Below are positions 42,957 through 53,736 of a stretch of 64,000 nt of DNA, piece after piece. A program made the position numbers and the translations under genes. The notes beneath the pieces are model-generated. The model saw only the letters and a list, made by a program, of their open reading frames with translations. It searched no databases and was not told the DNA's origin. Origin of the DNA: Serripes groenlandicus (taxonomy: Eukaryota; Mollusca; Bivalvia; Cardiida; Cardiidae). How positions within the stretch are numbered: position 1 is the first letter of the stretch; every line of letters begins with the position of its first letter. The stretch lies in assembly GCA_031761405.1 (NCBI GenBank), contig JASEVX010000005.1, positions 6,097,724 through 6,161,723 of the forward strand, in the 5' to 3' direction.

Positions 42957-43186
42957 TTAAACCCTTTCCTTCATATAGACGCTTTCTGACGCCTCTGCAG
43001 CAGACGGCTATTTGAAAACATAGCGACAAAAGAAGAAATTGCACAAAACGTGCAATTTCTACTTTTGCCACAATGTTTTCCACTTTTTGTCATAGGTTAT
43101 CCATTCAATTATGGAGATTTCTATGTTTTGACAAAATACGTTCAAAGTCGTCTGCTGCAGAATTGTTGTATGAGGGAAAGGGTTAA
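42957..43186. mobile_element. TTAA MITE, intact
   Basis: TTAA at 42957-42960 and 43183-43186. Ends ACCCTTTCCTTCATATAGAC and TGTATGAGGGAAAGGG. Centre AAATTGCACAAAACGTGCAA. Confidence 0.9.
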
Positions 43187-43855
43187 ATCCTGTTTCGAAG
43201 GAAAGACAACCTATCCTACTTGCCTCGGCGTCGGCTTTGGCGTCGGACTTTTGTTAAGTGTTCAAAACCATCAGAGATATTGCTTTGAGACTTACAATAC
43301 TTTTTCACCATCATTACCTCCATCAACAGACAAGAGTACATAACTCTGTCAAGGTTTTCGTAAGAATTATGGCCCTTTTTCGACTTAGAAAAAACGTTGA
43401 ATCTTTGTAAAATTCAAATATCGACTGAACCCTTCTCGATATTGCTGTGAAACTTGGAATGGTTGTTAACCATCATGACCCCCATCTGTAGACAAGAGAA
43501 TGTAACTCATGTCAAGGATTTAAAACCATTTCAAATTTTGCTGTTTTGTTCAGGGGTATCAAGCAATTCAGTCAGCTAAGTGTGTCTTGACTTGATATCT
43601 TGCTGCTTGATGCCCTTGTTTTTGTCTTGTCTTTTATTGCAAAAAGTTTTGTTTTATTGGCAAACAATCAAAAAAGTCAAGCGTGTTGTCTTCCGGACAG
43701 CTCTTGTTTATTCAGACAATGTACAACGCAGAGGATTCTGAAAACTCTCAAATGAAGAAAACAGTGATGAGAACTGTAATGTGTCATGATCAATTAAATT
43801 TGAACAGTAGTTGTTCATGTAATGCCAGATTCAAATATTAGCCCTTATCCTATTG
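43187..43855. other. Possible repeat block, no gene seen
   Basis: CTCGGCGTCGGCTTTGGCGTC and two related sub-blocks (TTCAAAACCATC..., ACAAGAGTACATAACTC / ACAAGAGAATGTAACTC) suggest a diverged tandem-cored repeat ending near TGCCCTTGTTT at about 43622. Confidence 0.45.
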
Positions 43856-43859
43856 TAAA

Positions 43860-44690
43860 AGACTTAAACCTTTTCTTCCAACAAACAATAAATCTGCAGC
43901 AAACGACTTTGAAAATACTTAGTAAAAATTATGAAAAATCTCTGAAATCTCTGTAAATGAAAGTAATAATTGGATCAAGTTCAAAACATTGTGGCTAAAG
44001 GAGAAATTACCTCTTTTGCCACAATGTTTTCAAAAGTCATCTGCTGCAAGGGCATCAAAATTTGTCTGTATGTGGGAAAAGGTTAAACAAGATTCATGTT
44101 TACCTTTAATGATTAACTTGTTACTTCATTTTCGATCAATTAAGGACAAAGATACGCCTACAATTTAACACAGTCCAATCTTGGTCCAGATTAATTGCTA
44201 CTTATGTGTCTAAATGTTACAAAAACCTTCCATAGATTTGTAATAGATGTTCAGGAGACCATTCCTATGAATTTAACCCTTTCCCACATACAACAAAACT
44301 GCAGCAGACAACTTTGAAAACCTACCCGAAACAAATTGGAAACTGCCTTTAAATTAAGGTACAATAATTGAACGAGAGTTGAAAACATGGTGATAAAAGT
44401 ATGTTTTTAAGAATCATCAGAAAGCGTCTATATGAGGAAAAGGGTTAAAAGGATTAATGTCAAGTTAGCCCTCTCCCACATACAACAAATTTATAGCAGA
44501 CAACTTTGAAACCATATTGGGCAAAAATGTGAAAAATCTCCATTGATTAAGGTTTAATTATTAAATATAGTTGAAAACCTTGTGGCAAAAGAAGGAATTT
44601 ATCATCATGAGCAATTTTTCTTTCGCCAAAATGTTTTCAAGATTTGTCTGCTGCATAGGCGTCAGAGGGAGAGGGTAAAAAGAATCTGCT
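43860..44690. mobile_element. Three diverged TTAA MITE copies
   Basis: Copies at about 43863-44085, 44274-44448 and 44466-44675 each show an (A)CAACAAA(T/A)CTGCAGCA-like block and a TATGTGGGAAA- or ATGAGGAAAAGG-like right end. They share GTTGAAAACATTGTGGC-type centres with drift. Confidence 0.6.
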
Positions 44691-44729
44691 GTACTGTAGT
44701 GGTAGAACTACAAATAAAGGTGATATTTC

Positions 44730-44959
44730 TTATCCCTTTTCCTCATACGACAATTCTGCAGCAGACGACTTTGAACGTATTTTGTCAAAACATAGAAAAT
44801 CTCCATAATTGAATGGATAACCTATGAGAAAAAGTGAAAAACATTGTGGCAAAAGTAGAAATTGCATGTTTTGTGCAATTTCTTCTTTTGTCACTATGTT
44901 TTCAAAAAGCTGTCTGCTGCAGAGGCGTCAGAAAGCATCTATATGAGGGAAAGGGTTAA
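44730..44959. mobile_element. TTAA MITE
   Basis: The left flank reads TTAT (44730-44733) and the right TTAA is at 44956-44959. Ends CCCTTTTCCTCATACGAC and ATATGAGGGAAAGGG. Centre AAATTGCATGTTTTGTGCAA. Confidence 0.88.
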
Positions 44960-44970
44960 CAAGTTCTAAC

Positions 44971-45204
44971 TTAACCCTTTCTCACATACAACATTTTGCA
45001 GCAGACAACTTTGAGATCATCTGAACGAAAGTATTTGAATTTAATATCTCTATAAATAATAGTTGATTTACTAAAAGTAGTTGAAAACATTGTGGCAAAA
45101 GGAGAAATTGCTTGCTTTGAGCAATTTCTTCTTTTGCCCCAATGTTTTCAAAAGTCGTCTGCTGCTGAGGCTTCAGAAAGCGTCTAGCTGAGGGAAAGAG
45201 TTAA
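44971..45204. mobile_element. TTAA MITE
   Basis: TTAA at 44971-44974 and 45201-45204. Ends CCCTTTCTCACATACAAC and AGCTGAGGGAAAGAG: one end belongs to the CACATA subfamily and the other to the TCATA subfamily. Confidence 0.88.
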
Positions 45205-45430
45205 CCCTTTCCCTCATATAGACGCTTTCTGACGCCTCTGCAGCAGACAGCTTTTTGAAAACATAATGACAAAAGAAGAAATTGCATAAAACGTGCAATT
45301 TCTCCTTTTGCCACAATGTTTTCCACTTTTTGTCATAGGTTATCCACTCAATTATGGAGATTTTCTATGTTTTGACAAAATATGTTCAAAGTCGTCTGCT
45401 GCGGAATTGTCGTATGAGGGAAAGGGTTAA
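45201..45430. mobile_element. TTAA MITE sharing a TTAA with the previous copy
   Basis: It begins at TTAA 45201-45204, the end of the previous element, and ends at TTAA 45427-45430. Ends CCCTTTCCCTCATATAGAC and CGTATGAGGGAAAGGG. Confidence 0.92.
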
Positions 45431-45758
45431 GGATCTGCAGGTGGGTACTGTGCACAAGGACCTGATAATTGTAGCATGAAAGTGTTGGAGGTATCCATGA
45501 GCCATTTGACCACTTATTAATCTGCTGCAGATTTATTGTTCGCAGGAAAAGGTCAATGTTTTGGGGATTTAAAGAGTGAATCAAACACATAGTATCATTT
45601 TTATATTGACTTTATTGTGTTTTCAAGACAGTTTTTCAAACAAAATGAGATACATAAATTCACAAATATTCCTGTCTAACAGCTATAATAATACTCGCCC
45701 TTCATCTGAGCTTAGATAAGGCGCATAATTCTAGCTCTTAAATCTATGTTGAGGTATA

Positions 45759-45981
45759 TTAACCCTTTCCCTCATATTGACGCTTTCTGACGCCTATGCA
45801 GCAGACGGCTTTTTGAAAACATAGCGACAAAGCAAAACAAAACAAGCAATTTCTCCTTTTGCCACAATGTATTACACTTTTAGTCATAGGCTATCCATTC
45901 AATTAAAGAGATTTTCCAATTTTTGACAAAATATGTTCAAAATCGTCTGCTGCAGACTTGTCGTATGAGGGAAAGGGTTAA
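45759..45981. mobile_element. TTAA MITE
   Basis: TTAA at 45759-45762 and 45978-45981. Ends CCCTTTCCCTCATATTGAC and CGTATGAGGGAAAGGG. The left arm of the central palindrome is partly deleted (GACAAAGCAAAACAAAACAA). Confidence 0.88.
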
Positions 45982-46571
45982 AGATATAATCAATTTATTT
46001 GCATATACCTACAAGATAGAGTTCAATTTAGCAATGAGAGAAAACATTGTTGCAAAGGAAGAAATTATCCATCAAGATCAATTTTTTCTTCTTTCACAAT
46101 GTTTTGAACAGTATTCAAAAAGGATAATTTCATGTTAACAGAGATTTTCCATATTTCGGCACATATATAATATTGCTGCAGATTTGTTGTATGTAGGAAA
46201 TGGGTTAACTTTAACTTTGGTGGAAAAGACAAAAAGGACAAATAATTTCTAAATACAGGATTTCTATGCCCGTGATGGATACAGTCATTTCTCCTCACCT
46301 TTGAAAGAGATTAACTGTTTTATCTGAACTATTTCATTTTTAAAGTCTTCAGCTTTGAGATATCTAAAAAAAAAAAAAATGTTTTTCATGCAGAAGTTAG
46401 GAAATCTAATTTTATCAAGTGTTGAAAACATAGTGGTACTAATGGAAATTGATAATTTTGAGCAATTTCTCATTTTACTATAATCTTTTCAACTCTAAAT
46501 TCAAATTTTACTTCTTTTTTTACAGTTGTTACTTTTTACCACTCATGTGTTTTCCTCAAAGCAGGCGACTC
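45982..46571. other. Degenerate MITE pieces, no gene seen
   Basis: GAAAACATTGTTGCAAAGGAA at 46030 and TGCTGCAGATTTGTTGTATG at 46172-46210 are parts of one decayed copy. AACATAGTGGTACTAATGG and AATTTTGAGCAATTTCTC near 46425-46475 belong to another. Confidence 0.5.
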
Positions 46572-46782
46572 TTAACCCTTTAATTCACACTGTAGACATT
46601 TGACACCTGAGTGTTGCAGACGACTTTTGAAAACATTACAATAAAAGGTGAAACTGCTCAAAACAAGCAATATTGCAATATTTTCAACTCCTTGTCAAAG
46701 AGCTACTTCCAGTTTTCCAGATTTTTTAACTTGTTTATCTGTTGATTGTAAAGTAGAAATATCATGTGAAGTAATGGGTTAA
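46572..46782. mobile_element. TTAA MITE, third subfamily (AATTCACACTG ends)
   Basis: TTAA at 46572-46575 and 46779-46782. Ends CCCTTTAATTCACACTG and ATCATGTGAAGTAATGGG. A second, less complete member is at about 53250-53465 (CTTCACACTGACTACATTTG to GTGAAGTAATGGGATAAA). Confidence 0.8.
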
Positions 46783-47210
46783 AAGGTATTCTCAATTTTA
46801 ACCATCTTTCTACAATTTGATTATAAAGAAGAGAAAAACCCTAACAAAATTTGGCTAATTTGTGGCAAAATTCCATTACAGCAGAAATTAGGAACTGTGC
46901 ATCGCCATTTAATTAAAAGTAAAGAACATTACAGTGCATGTTTAATTAATGGAAATTAATGTAAATGAGGATACAACTTCACTGAATGATTTACCTGACC
47001 CTAGTTTCTTAAAGTCCTCACTGCTTTGAAAACACAAAAGGGGAATAGTGACACACCTAGAAAATTGGAGAACTTACAGACTCAATTTGATGCATATAAA
47101 TATAGCAGACAACTTTTGAAAACATTGTAGGAAAATGATGCATAGTTCCTTCTTTTACCTCAATGTTTTATCTCTATTCAATAATCATACTTTCATAAAA
47201 CAGATCTAGG
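46783..47210. other. Unannotated stretch
   Basis: Unique-looking AT-rich sequence with a MITE scrap at 47095-47180 (GCAGACAACTTTTGAAAACA). No gene seen. Confidence 0.5.
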
Positions 47211-47390
47211 TCAAGATAAGGAGAGGTATCCAGCTCTTTTCCCCAAAATATCTCTCTTATTATCCAACCGACCTCTATGTTGTGGGAACTCAAAAAATCT
47301 TCTTATTGAGACGATTCTGTTGAGTACCCACAACATAGGGTTTGAGGGTCAAATAAGGATTTTGATCATTCAAAATGCCCCTTAGCTAAG
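47211..47390. mobile_element. Foldback MITE with long central stem, copy 3
   Basis: Ends TCAAGATAAGGAGAGG and GCCCCTTAGCTAAGG. Stem CTATGTTGTGGGAACTCAA with TTGAGTACCCACAACATAG. More diverged than copy 2. Confidence 0.8.
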
Positions 47391-47688
47391 GCTCTGATAT
47401 ACACTGTCAGCGATTGTTCATATTCTTGAAGTATTCATAGTCTACAGACTTGATGTTGGAGAGAGTTATGAACATATTATGATTACGGTTGAACCGTTTA
47501 TAGAAGAAAGGATAGAAAGGCATAATGTCTTGCCTTTGCAAAGTGAGAAATAATAAATATAAACAAGATTTCACAGTATTTACATATTATGTACAAACTA
47601 TATACAGAACAAAATTACTATTTACACTTTATTGCACATAAGGAACATGATTTTGAACACAAACATTTGTTGTTGTTTTATTTAAGTG
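47391..47688. other. Unannotated stretch
   Basis: Nothing recognised. Confidence 0.5.
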
Positions 47689-47918
47689 TTAACCCTTTCC
47701 CTCATATAGACGCTTTCTGACGCCTCTGCAGCAGACGGCTTTTTGAAAACATAGTGACAAAAGAAGAAATTGCACAAAACGTGCAATTTCTCCTTTTGCC
47801 ACAATGTTTTCCACTTTTTGTCATAGGTTATCCATTCAATTATGGAGATTTTCTATGTTTTGACAAAATACGTTCAAAGTCGTCTGCTGCAGAATTGTCG
47901 TATGAGGGAAAGGGTTAA
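47689..47918. mobile_element. TTAA MITE, intact
   Basis: TTAA at 47689-47692 and 47915-47918. A good reference copy of the TCATATAGACGC subfamily, almost identical to 42957-43186 and 45201-45430, hence young. Confidence 0.93.
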
Positions 47919-48151
47919 CACTTTTAACTATTAACTTAATGATATTTATGTATTTGCATTTAATTAACAAATTTTACATGTTTGTAACCAAACTTATTTG
48001 CATTTAACCCTCTCCCACATGCACTTGTAACTATTGTGAAGGATATTCAGCAGACCATATTTTAAAACTTCTAGGCTAAAGGAGAAAAAACTGATAATAA
48101 GCAATTTCTATTTTTTGTCAGAATTTCTACAACTAATAAAAATACTTTCAA

Positions 48152-48329
48152 TTAACCCTTTCCCTCAAATAGGCGCTTTCTGACGCCTCTGCAGCATACA
48201 GCTTTTTGGAAAAAATGCTTTCAACTTGGTTCAATTATAGTACTTTCATTTAAAGGGAGTTTCCAATACTATTTGGGTATGTTTTCAAAGTCGTATGCTG
48301 CAGATTTGTTGTATGTGGGAAAGGATTAA
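48152..48329. mobile_element. TTAA MITE with central deletion
   Basis: TTAA at 48152-48155 and 48326-48329. The left end is of the TCA(A)ATA subfamily, the right end TGTATGTGGGAAAGGA of the other. The palindrome centre is missing. Confidence 0.8.
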
Positions 48330-48556
48330 CCCACATACAACAAATCTGCAGCAAACGACTTTGAAAGCATCAAGACAAAAGCACAGAAAATCCCTTTAAA
48401 AAAAAAATGAATGAACAATAATTGAATAGAGTTGAAAACATGGTGACAAAAGGAGAAATTGCTTGTTTTGAGCAATTTTTTCCTTTTGTCGCCATGTTTT
48501 CAAAAAGCCGTCTGCTGCAGAGGTGTCAAAAAGCATCTATATGAGGGAAAGGTTAA
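48326..48556. mobile_element. TTAA MITE sharing a TTAA, left end shortened
   Basis: It starts TTAACCCACATACAACAAAT, lacking the usual CCTTTC, and ends ATATGAGGGAAAGG with TTAA at 48553-48556. Centre GAGAAATTGCTTGTTTTGAG. Confidence 0.8.
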
Positions 48557-48629
48557 AGAGAGTTTCCAATAGATTTTCCTAGATGTTCTCAAAGTTCTAG
48601 ACTGCAAATTTGTTGTATTTAGGTAATGG

Positions 48630-48826
48630 TTAACCCTTTCCCTCATATTGACGCTTTCTGACGCCTCTGCAGCAGACAGCTTTTTGAAAACATAGTGACA
48701 AAAGAAGAAATTGCTCAAAACGAGCAATTTCTCCTTTTGCCACAATGTTTTCCACTTTTAGTCATAGGTTATCCATTCAATTATAGAGATTTTCCATCTT
48801 TTGACAAAATATGTTCAAAGTCATCA
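48630..48826. mobile_element. TTAA MITE, right end missing
   Basis: TTAA at 48630-48633, then a well preserved body (AAATTGCTCAAAACGAGCAA, TAGTCATAGGTTATCCATTC). It stops after ATGTTCAAAGTCATC. Confidence 0.85.
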
Positions 48827-49176
48827 GGTGTTTGAAGTAAAAATAGAATATTAGGAATTGATTTTCTAGTTGTGAAATGTTTAATTGAGCAAGACATTAC
48901 ATGTAACAAGATAAATTTCTCATATTTCAAGAACAGTTTTCGTAATAGTTCTATGAAATCCTTCAAAGTAAATCTCAAATTAAGATCAGATTGTATGAAC
49001 TTTCTTGCAGATGTAAACAAAAATATTTCGGGATCACAAAATCAAGTAGGGGTGGGTTAGGATAAAAAATAGTGTGCCATTTTTGTTGCGATGAATGTGG
49101 CAGTTATAATGCTTATATCACAGAAACAGTGCATATCCTCCAAGTGGCACTTGTATAGTTCTACTACATAGTAACC
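48827..49176. other. Unannotated stretch
   Basis: Two short open frames on opposite strands (48872-49060 and 48781-49020) have no recognisable domain. No repeat seen. Confidence 0.5.
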
Positions 49177-49422
49177 CGAGGGCTTGGCGTGAAACGGTTG
49201 TAACTAAAATTGGTATTTCTTTACCAAGGTTAATCACCTCGCCATGAAGTCTTTATAAGCGTTAAATAATTTTTCTTGGTAAACAATGAAAATTAAGGTG
49301 CCATTGCTCATTCTGAGCAATGGCACCTAAATTTGCATTGTTTACAAAGGGGTCAAAATTGCCCCTAAACCAGGGTTTTCAAAATAGGTTTTTAGTTAGA
49401 ACCGTTTCACAACAAGCCCTCG
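49177..49422. mobile_element. MITE, CGAGGGCTTGGCGTGAAAC family, copy 3
   Basis: Ends CGAGGGCTTGGCGTGAAACG and CCGTTTCACAACAAGCCCTCG. It lies in the opposite internal orientation to copies 1 and 2 (ACCAAGGTTAATCACCTCGC comes first). The central palindrome contains TGCTCATTCTGAGCA. Confidence 0.9.
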
Positions 49423-49444
49423 ATTTTTTTTTTATTACACACAT

Positions 49445-49645
49445 TTACCCCTTTCCACATATAAACAAATCTGCAGAAGCCAACTTTGTAAGCATCTAGG
49501 CAAAGATATAGAAAATCTATAAATGAAAGTAAAAACATTGAATAGAGTTGAAAACATTGTTGCAAAAGAAGACATTGCTCATTATAAGCAATTTCTCCTT
49601 TTACCAAAATGCCTCAAAATATGTCTGTATGCGGGAAAGAGTTAA
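49445..49645. mobile_element. TTAA MITE
   Basis: The left end TTTACCCCTTTCCACATA is decayed. The right end TATGCGGGAAAGAG carries TTAA at 49642-49645. Centre GACATTGCTCATTATAAGCA. Confidence 0.78.
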
Positions 49646-49676
49646 CACCATTTTCAATTATTGACATCAATTAATC

Positions 49677-49905
49677 TTAAACCCTTTCCCACTTACAACA
49701 AATCAGCAGCAGACGACTTCGAAAACATCTAGAAAAAATTGTGGAAAATTTCTACAAGGAAAAGTTTATTATTGAAAAGAGATGAAAACATTGTGGCGAA
49801 AGGAGAAATTGCTCATTTTGATCAATTTCTTCCTTTGTCTCAATGTTTTCAAATGTCCTCTGCTGCAGAGGCGTCAAAAAGCGTCTATATGTGGGAAAGG
49901 GTTAA
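49677..49905. mobile_element. TTAA MITE
   Basis: TTAA at 49677-49680 and 49902-49905. Ends ACCCTTTCCCACTTACAAC and ATATGTGGGAAAGGG. Confidence 0.88.
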
Positions 49906-49984
49906 TTAAACCCCTTCCCTGATACAGATGAATTTCGACAGCTCTGCACAGATGACTTTTATGTTGTCTGCCTCAATGGCTTCT

Positions 49985-50135
49985 CCGTTATCGGTCTGTC
50001 CAACTGTCTATCCTTCCATCTGTCTGTCCGTCTGTCCATCCTACCATCTGTCTGTCCATCCTTCTATCTGTCTGTCTGTTTTTCCCAGCTGTCTGTCCAT
50101 CCTACAATCTGTCTGTCCGTCTTCATTTAGTTACT
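49985..50135. repeat. (CTGTCCATC/CTGTCTGTC)n low-complexity tract
   Basis: Imperfect CTGTCTGTCCATCCT(A/T)CCATC units over about 150 bp. The Pro/Ser/Leu-rich open frame across it is spurious. Confidence 0.85.
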
Positions 50136-50224
50136 TATTGGCAGGCAACATATCACAAGTTGCTTGGAAAATGTAATTTCTCCTTTTCCCACAATATTTT
50201 CAACTCTGCATCTGAATTATGCTA

Positions 50225-50405
<181 letters not shown>

Positions 50406-50827
50406 ACACAATTAAAATAAAACAATAAATAAATACAGCACTTCAACAGTAGCACACGACACATCACACCAATGATGTATCAGTACAAGTAATATTGCCC
50501 ATTCAAAGTAAAAATGTCTGAATGTTAAACAACAAGTAGAACACTTTAATTCCCACCAATCATGTGCTCACTATGGCAAGACATTTGGACGAACATATCT
50601 ACCGTGCATAACTATAAATAACCAACCGACTATTCTATTTTTTGTTGTCTGGTTACAGCCAATGCATGGGAGTATATGCCAAATACCGAGAAAAAAAATC
50701 CCGCCAAATTCTTACAAACATAGCTTACTTCCATATGTAATAGAAAACATTAACCATCAAGTAGAAATTTCTATTACAATGAAGTAAAGCCATCTATTAA
50801 ATTAACATGATAATATTAGTCATCTGC
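50406..50827. other. Unannotated stretch
   Basis: Nothing recognised. Confidence 0.5.
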
Positions 50828-51022
50828 TTTCCCACCTGCAGACGACTTTGGAAAACATTGTGGCCAAAGGTGAAATTGCTCATGATGAGCAATTTCACCT
50901 TTGGCCACAATGTTTTCAACTTTATTTAACAATTAAGCTATCTTTCATGGAGCTTTTTCAGGTTTTTGTCACTGTTTTCAAAGTCGTCTGCTGCAGATTT
51001 GTTGTATGTGGGAAATGGTTAA
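50828..51022. mobile_element. TTAA MITE with perfect central palindrome
   Basis: The centre GCCAAAGGTGAAATTGCTCA / TGAGCAATTTCACCTTTGGC is perfectly self-complementary through TGATGA. The right end TGTATGTGGGAAATGG has TTAA at 51019-51022; the left end is shortened to TTTCCCACCTGCAGAC. Confidence 0.82.
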
Positions 51023-52042
51023 GAAATATCTGAAGTAAAGTTTGGAATATCGAGAAATTTATTCAACTTTATTGAAAAATATTTTAATAGTCTGTTGACA
51101 ATTTTGTGAAAAGGAGAGACTTTTTCACTTTGTGAAATTTATCGCGAAATTGCTCATAATGAACAATTTCTCCTTTTCAGTTTGAGCAATGATTACAAAA
51201 GTTGTTTGCTACATTAAGGCTTGAATTTTCGTCTGTTTATGTGAAAGCTTTCTCTATGTCATACCGTCACTTGCCATAATGATCACAGGTTGGGTAAAAG
51301 CAGCGTTCTGTCACTTTGTGCATATTATCTTGCTTTCCTATCACAGTCAACACATTGAACATCCAATCAGAATCCCTGATGAGTACTATAATTTACATGT
51401 ATCATGAATATGTATGAATGTCACAGCCAATGAATTTCATGTATAGTGACTCTATGAGCCAATGAAATTAAACTATACACAAAGCATGATGGGAGATCAG
51501 AATGAATATTTTTGATTGCATGAAACAATGATGAATAATTGCATGCCTCCTATTTATGTCTTCTATTGCGATATAATTTATTATCTAATCATTCACATAT
51601 CAGCACAATATCCCATGGATAAGTTCCTGTTCTACCTTCCTCTGTTTTATAATATCCTCATTCTCTCCTCATGTCATTGAACACTCATATAAAACCATTG
51701 TTTTTCACCTTCCTTATCCAGTATGATGTCTCTGTGCTATAGTTTGTTGACAAGAGATGTGGATATTCACTTCTTATCATATTGAATTGTCACATTTGAT
51801 GTGTGAGTTTACCATTTACCGTTAACTTTGGTTAACACATAAAACAGCATGAAGGATCTTTAGTTTCTCTCAGAAAGAATTCTAAATTCTTAGCTTAAAA
51901 GTATCAAAAGCTTGTTTAACACTTTAAATAAACTGGCATAGCATGAATCAGCAACAATGCCTGCCAGTCCTACCACGCTTTCTGTCCATCACTATCGATA
52001 CCTTGTTCTGCAATATTTTATAGCTCCTTTTCCATTAAATAA
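51023..52042. other. Intergenic stretch, 3' side of the lectin-CUB gene
   Basis: No gene seen. A decayed MITE occupies about 51095-51250. On the minus strand an AATAAA sits at 51582-51577, 461 bp past the stop codon; it could serve as the polyadenylation signal of the gene that ends at 52043, but nothing else supports it. Confidence 0.4.
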
Positions 52043-52251
52043 CTAACAGTTGTAGTATATTTCAACACCCTGAAATTCCGTTCCAGTACTGCTGCGAAAC
52101 GCTGGATTTCTTGTGTCCAGATATTCAGCGTCATTTGCGTTTCTTTTGTACGCTGTTTGTTTCTTTTCGTTCCACCATCTGACACAGAGTAGGACCAGAA
52201 GAACAATCAATATGAAGGTTAAAGTACCGATTACTCCCGCCACTATGGCCA
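52043..52251 (-). CDS. SUEL-CUB membrane protein, last exon (TM and cytoplasmic tail)
   Basis: After the acceptor TTTTTCAG (52259-52252) the exon supplies TG, completing a Val codon, then AIVAGVIGTLTFILIV and a Leu/Val-rich run: one hydrophobic helix of about 23 residues followed by Arg-Trp-Trp, a stop-transfer signal. The 45-residue tail is basic at first (KKQTAYKRNAND), then carries AEYLDTRNPAF and ends EIYYNC before the stop at 52043. Tyrosines in EYLD and IYYNC could be phosphorylated docking sites, but this is inference. The phase matches the preceding stalk exon exactly. Confidence 0.85.
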
Positions 52252-52316
52252 CTGAAAAATACCAAAAACATAGTTATATTTTGTATATATAAATTACTAT
52301 AAATATTTGATATAAA

Positions 52317-52545
52317 TTAACCCTTTCCCTCATACGACAATTCTGCAGCAGACGACTTCGAACATGTTTTGTCAAAAAATAGAAAATCTCTATAATTGAA
52401 TCGATAACCTATGACTAAAAGTGGAAAAATTGTGTCAAAAGGCGAAATTGCTCATTTTGAGCAATTTCTTCTTTTGTCACTATGTTTTCCAAAAGCCGTC
52501 TGCTGCAGAGGCATCAGAAAGCGTCTATATGAGGGAAAGGGTTAA
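52317..52545. mobile_element. TTAA MITE in intron of the SUEL-CUB gene
   Basis: TTAA at 52317-52320 and 52542-52545. Ends CCCTTTCCCTCATACGAC and ATATGAGGGAAAGGG. Centre AAATTGCTCATTTTGAGCAA. Nearly consensus. Confidence 0.93.
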
Positions 52546-52641
52546 ATGGTCACCTGATGAACCCATTACTACTTCACTTTACATAGAAATATTGTGAAAA
52601 TTAATTGTATGTACCTTCGTGAATCTGTTGGGGTTGGGTTT

Positions 52642-52829
52642 TTAACCCTTTCCCAAATACAATAAATCTGCAGCAGACGACTTTGAAATTATCAAGTCCA
52701 AAATATAGAAATCTCTATAAATGATATAGGTATGATTATTGAATAGAGTTGAAATCATCTCCATTTGCCACTATGATTTCATCTGCTTCAGAGGCTTCAG
52801 AAAGCGTCCTACATGAGGGAAAGGGTTAA
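52642..52829. mobile_element. TTAA MITE with central deletion
   Basis: TTAA at 52642-52645 and 52826-52829. Ends CCCTTTCCCAAATACAAT and ACATGAGGGAAAGGG. The palindrome centre is lost. Confidence 0.85.
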
Positions 52830-53058
52830 ACGAGAGACTGGTTATACGAACATTGACAAAGTTACATTATCTAACTATTTGATTGTGAAGTGGTCTGAAT
52901 GATGTGTTCGTGAATCAATCTGCGGTTAATTTATTATTACAATATAAAGGATTCACCATGACCAGTCAGTGTAAACACCATCTTTGAAATCATAATTTTT
53001 ACTGTAGAATAGAATATATCAATTTTCCAGATGTTACATTGTTTGCATCAGATGTCTT

Positions 53059-53236
53059 TTAACCCTTTCCCACATACAACACATCTGCAGCAGGCAAAAA
53101 CACAGAAAGGCTATATAAATGAATGTATAATTACTAAATAAAGAGTTGAAAATATTGTGACAAAAGTGACACAACGTTTTCAAAAGTTGTATACTGCAGA
53201 GGCATCAGAAAGCGTCTGTATGTGGGAAAGGGTTAA
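53059..53236. mobile_element. TTAA MITE with central deletion
   Basis: TTAA at 53059-53062 and 53233-53236. Ends CCCTTTCCCACATACAAC and GTATGTGGGAAAGGG. The GAAATTGCTC palindrome is missing. Confidence 0.87.
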
Positions 53237-53249
53237 CATATAACTTCAC

Positions 53250-53465
53250 ACTGACTACATTTGATGCCTGCTGTTGCAGACAACATTTGAAATCATTCCA
53301 ATACTTAAAGCTGAAATTGCTCAAAACAAGCAATTTCACCTTTAATTGCAAAATGTTCAACTCTGTCAAAAAGTTACTTCCAGTTTTCCAGATTGTTCAA
53401 CTTGTTCACATCAGTTGATTGTAAGGTAAACAACATATGAAATATCATGTGAAGTAATGGGATAA
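53250..53465. mobile_element. TTAA-MITE relative, TTCACACTG subfamily
   Basis: It runs from CTTCACACTGACTACATTTG to ATCATGTGAAGTAATGGG, with centre GCTGAAATTGCTCAAAACAA / GCAATTTCACC. Same subfamily as 46572-46782; flanking TTAA not preserved. Confidence 0.65.
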
Positions 53466-53736
53466 AGCAGTTGAATGAAATATTCCTATCAAATAATTAA
53501 TTGAGACTAAAGATTAGCCTTTTCACTGCTGGAACGATTTCGAGAAACCTATGCCACGAGTACAAAGTCGCAACAGTCTGTGCTTCTATCCCATATGAAC
53601 ATGCTCTATACTATTGGCTGCTCAAATCAACATGTTTATCTTGATATTCCTAGAATTGGCTATGGACTCTTCCAAATGCAAAGCTGTACAAGTCATTTTA
53701 AGAAATTGAGCATTGAAAAAGTTAAAAATCAATTAC

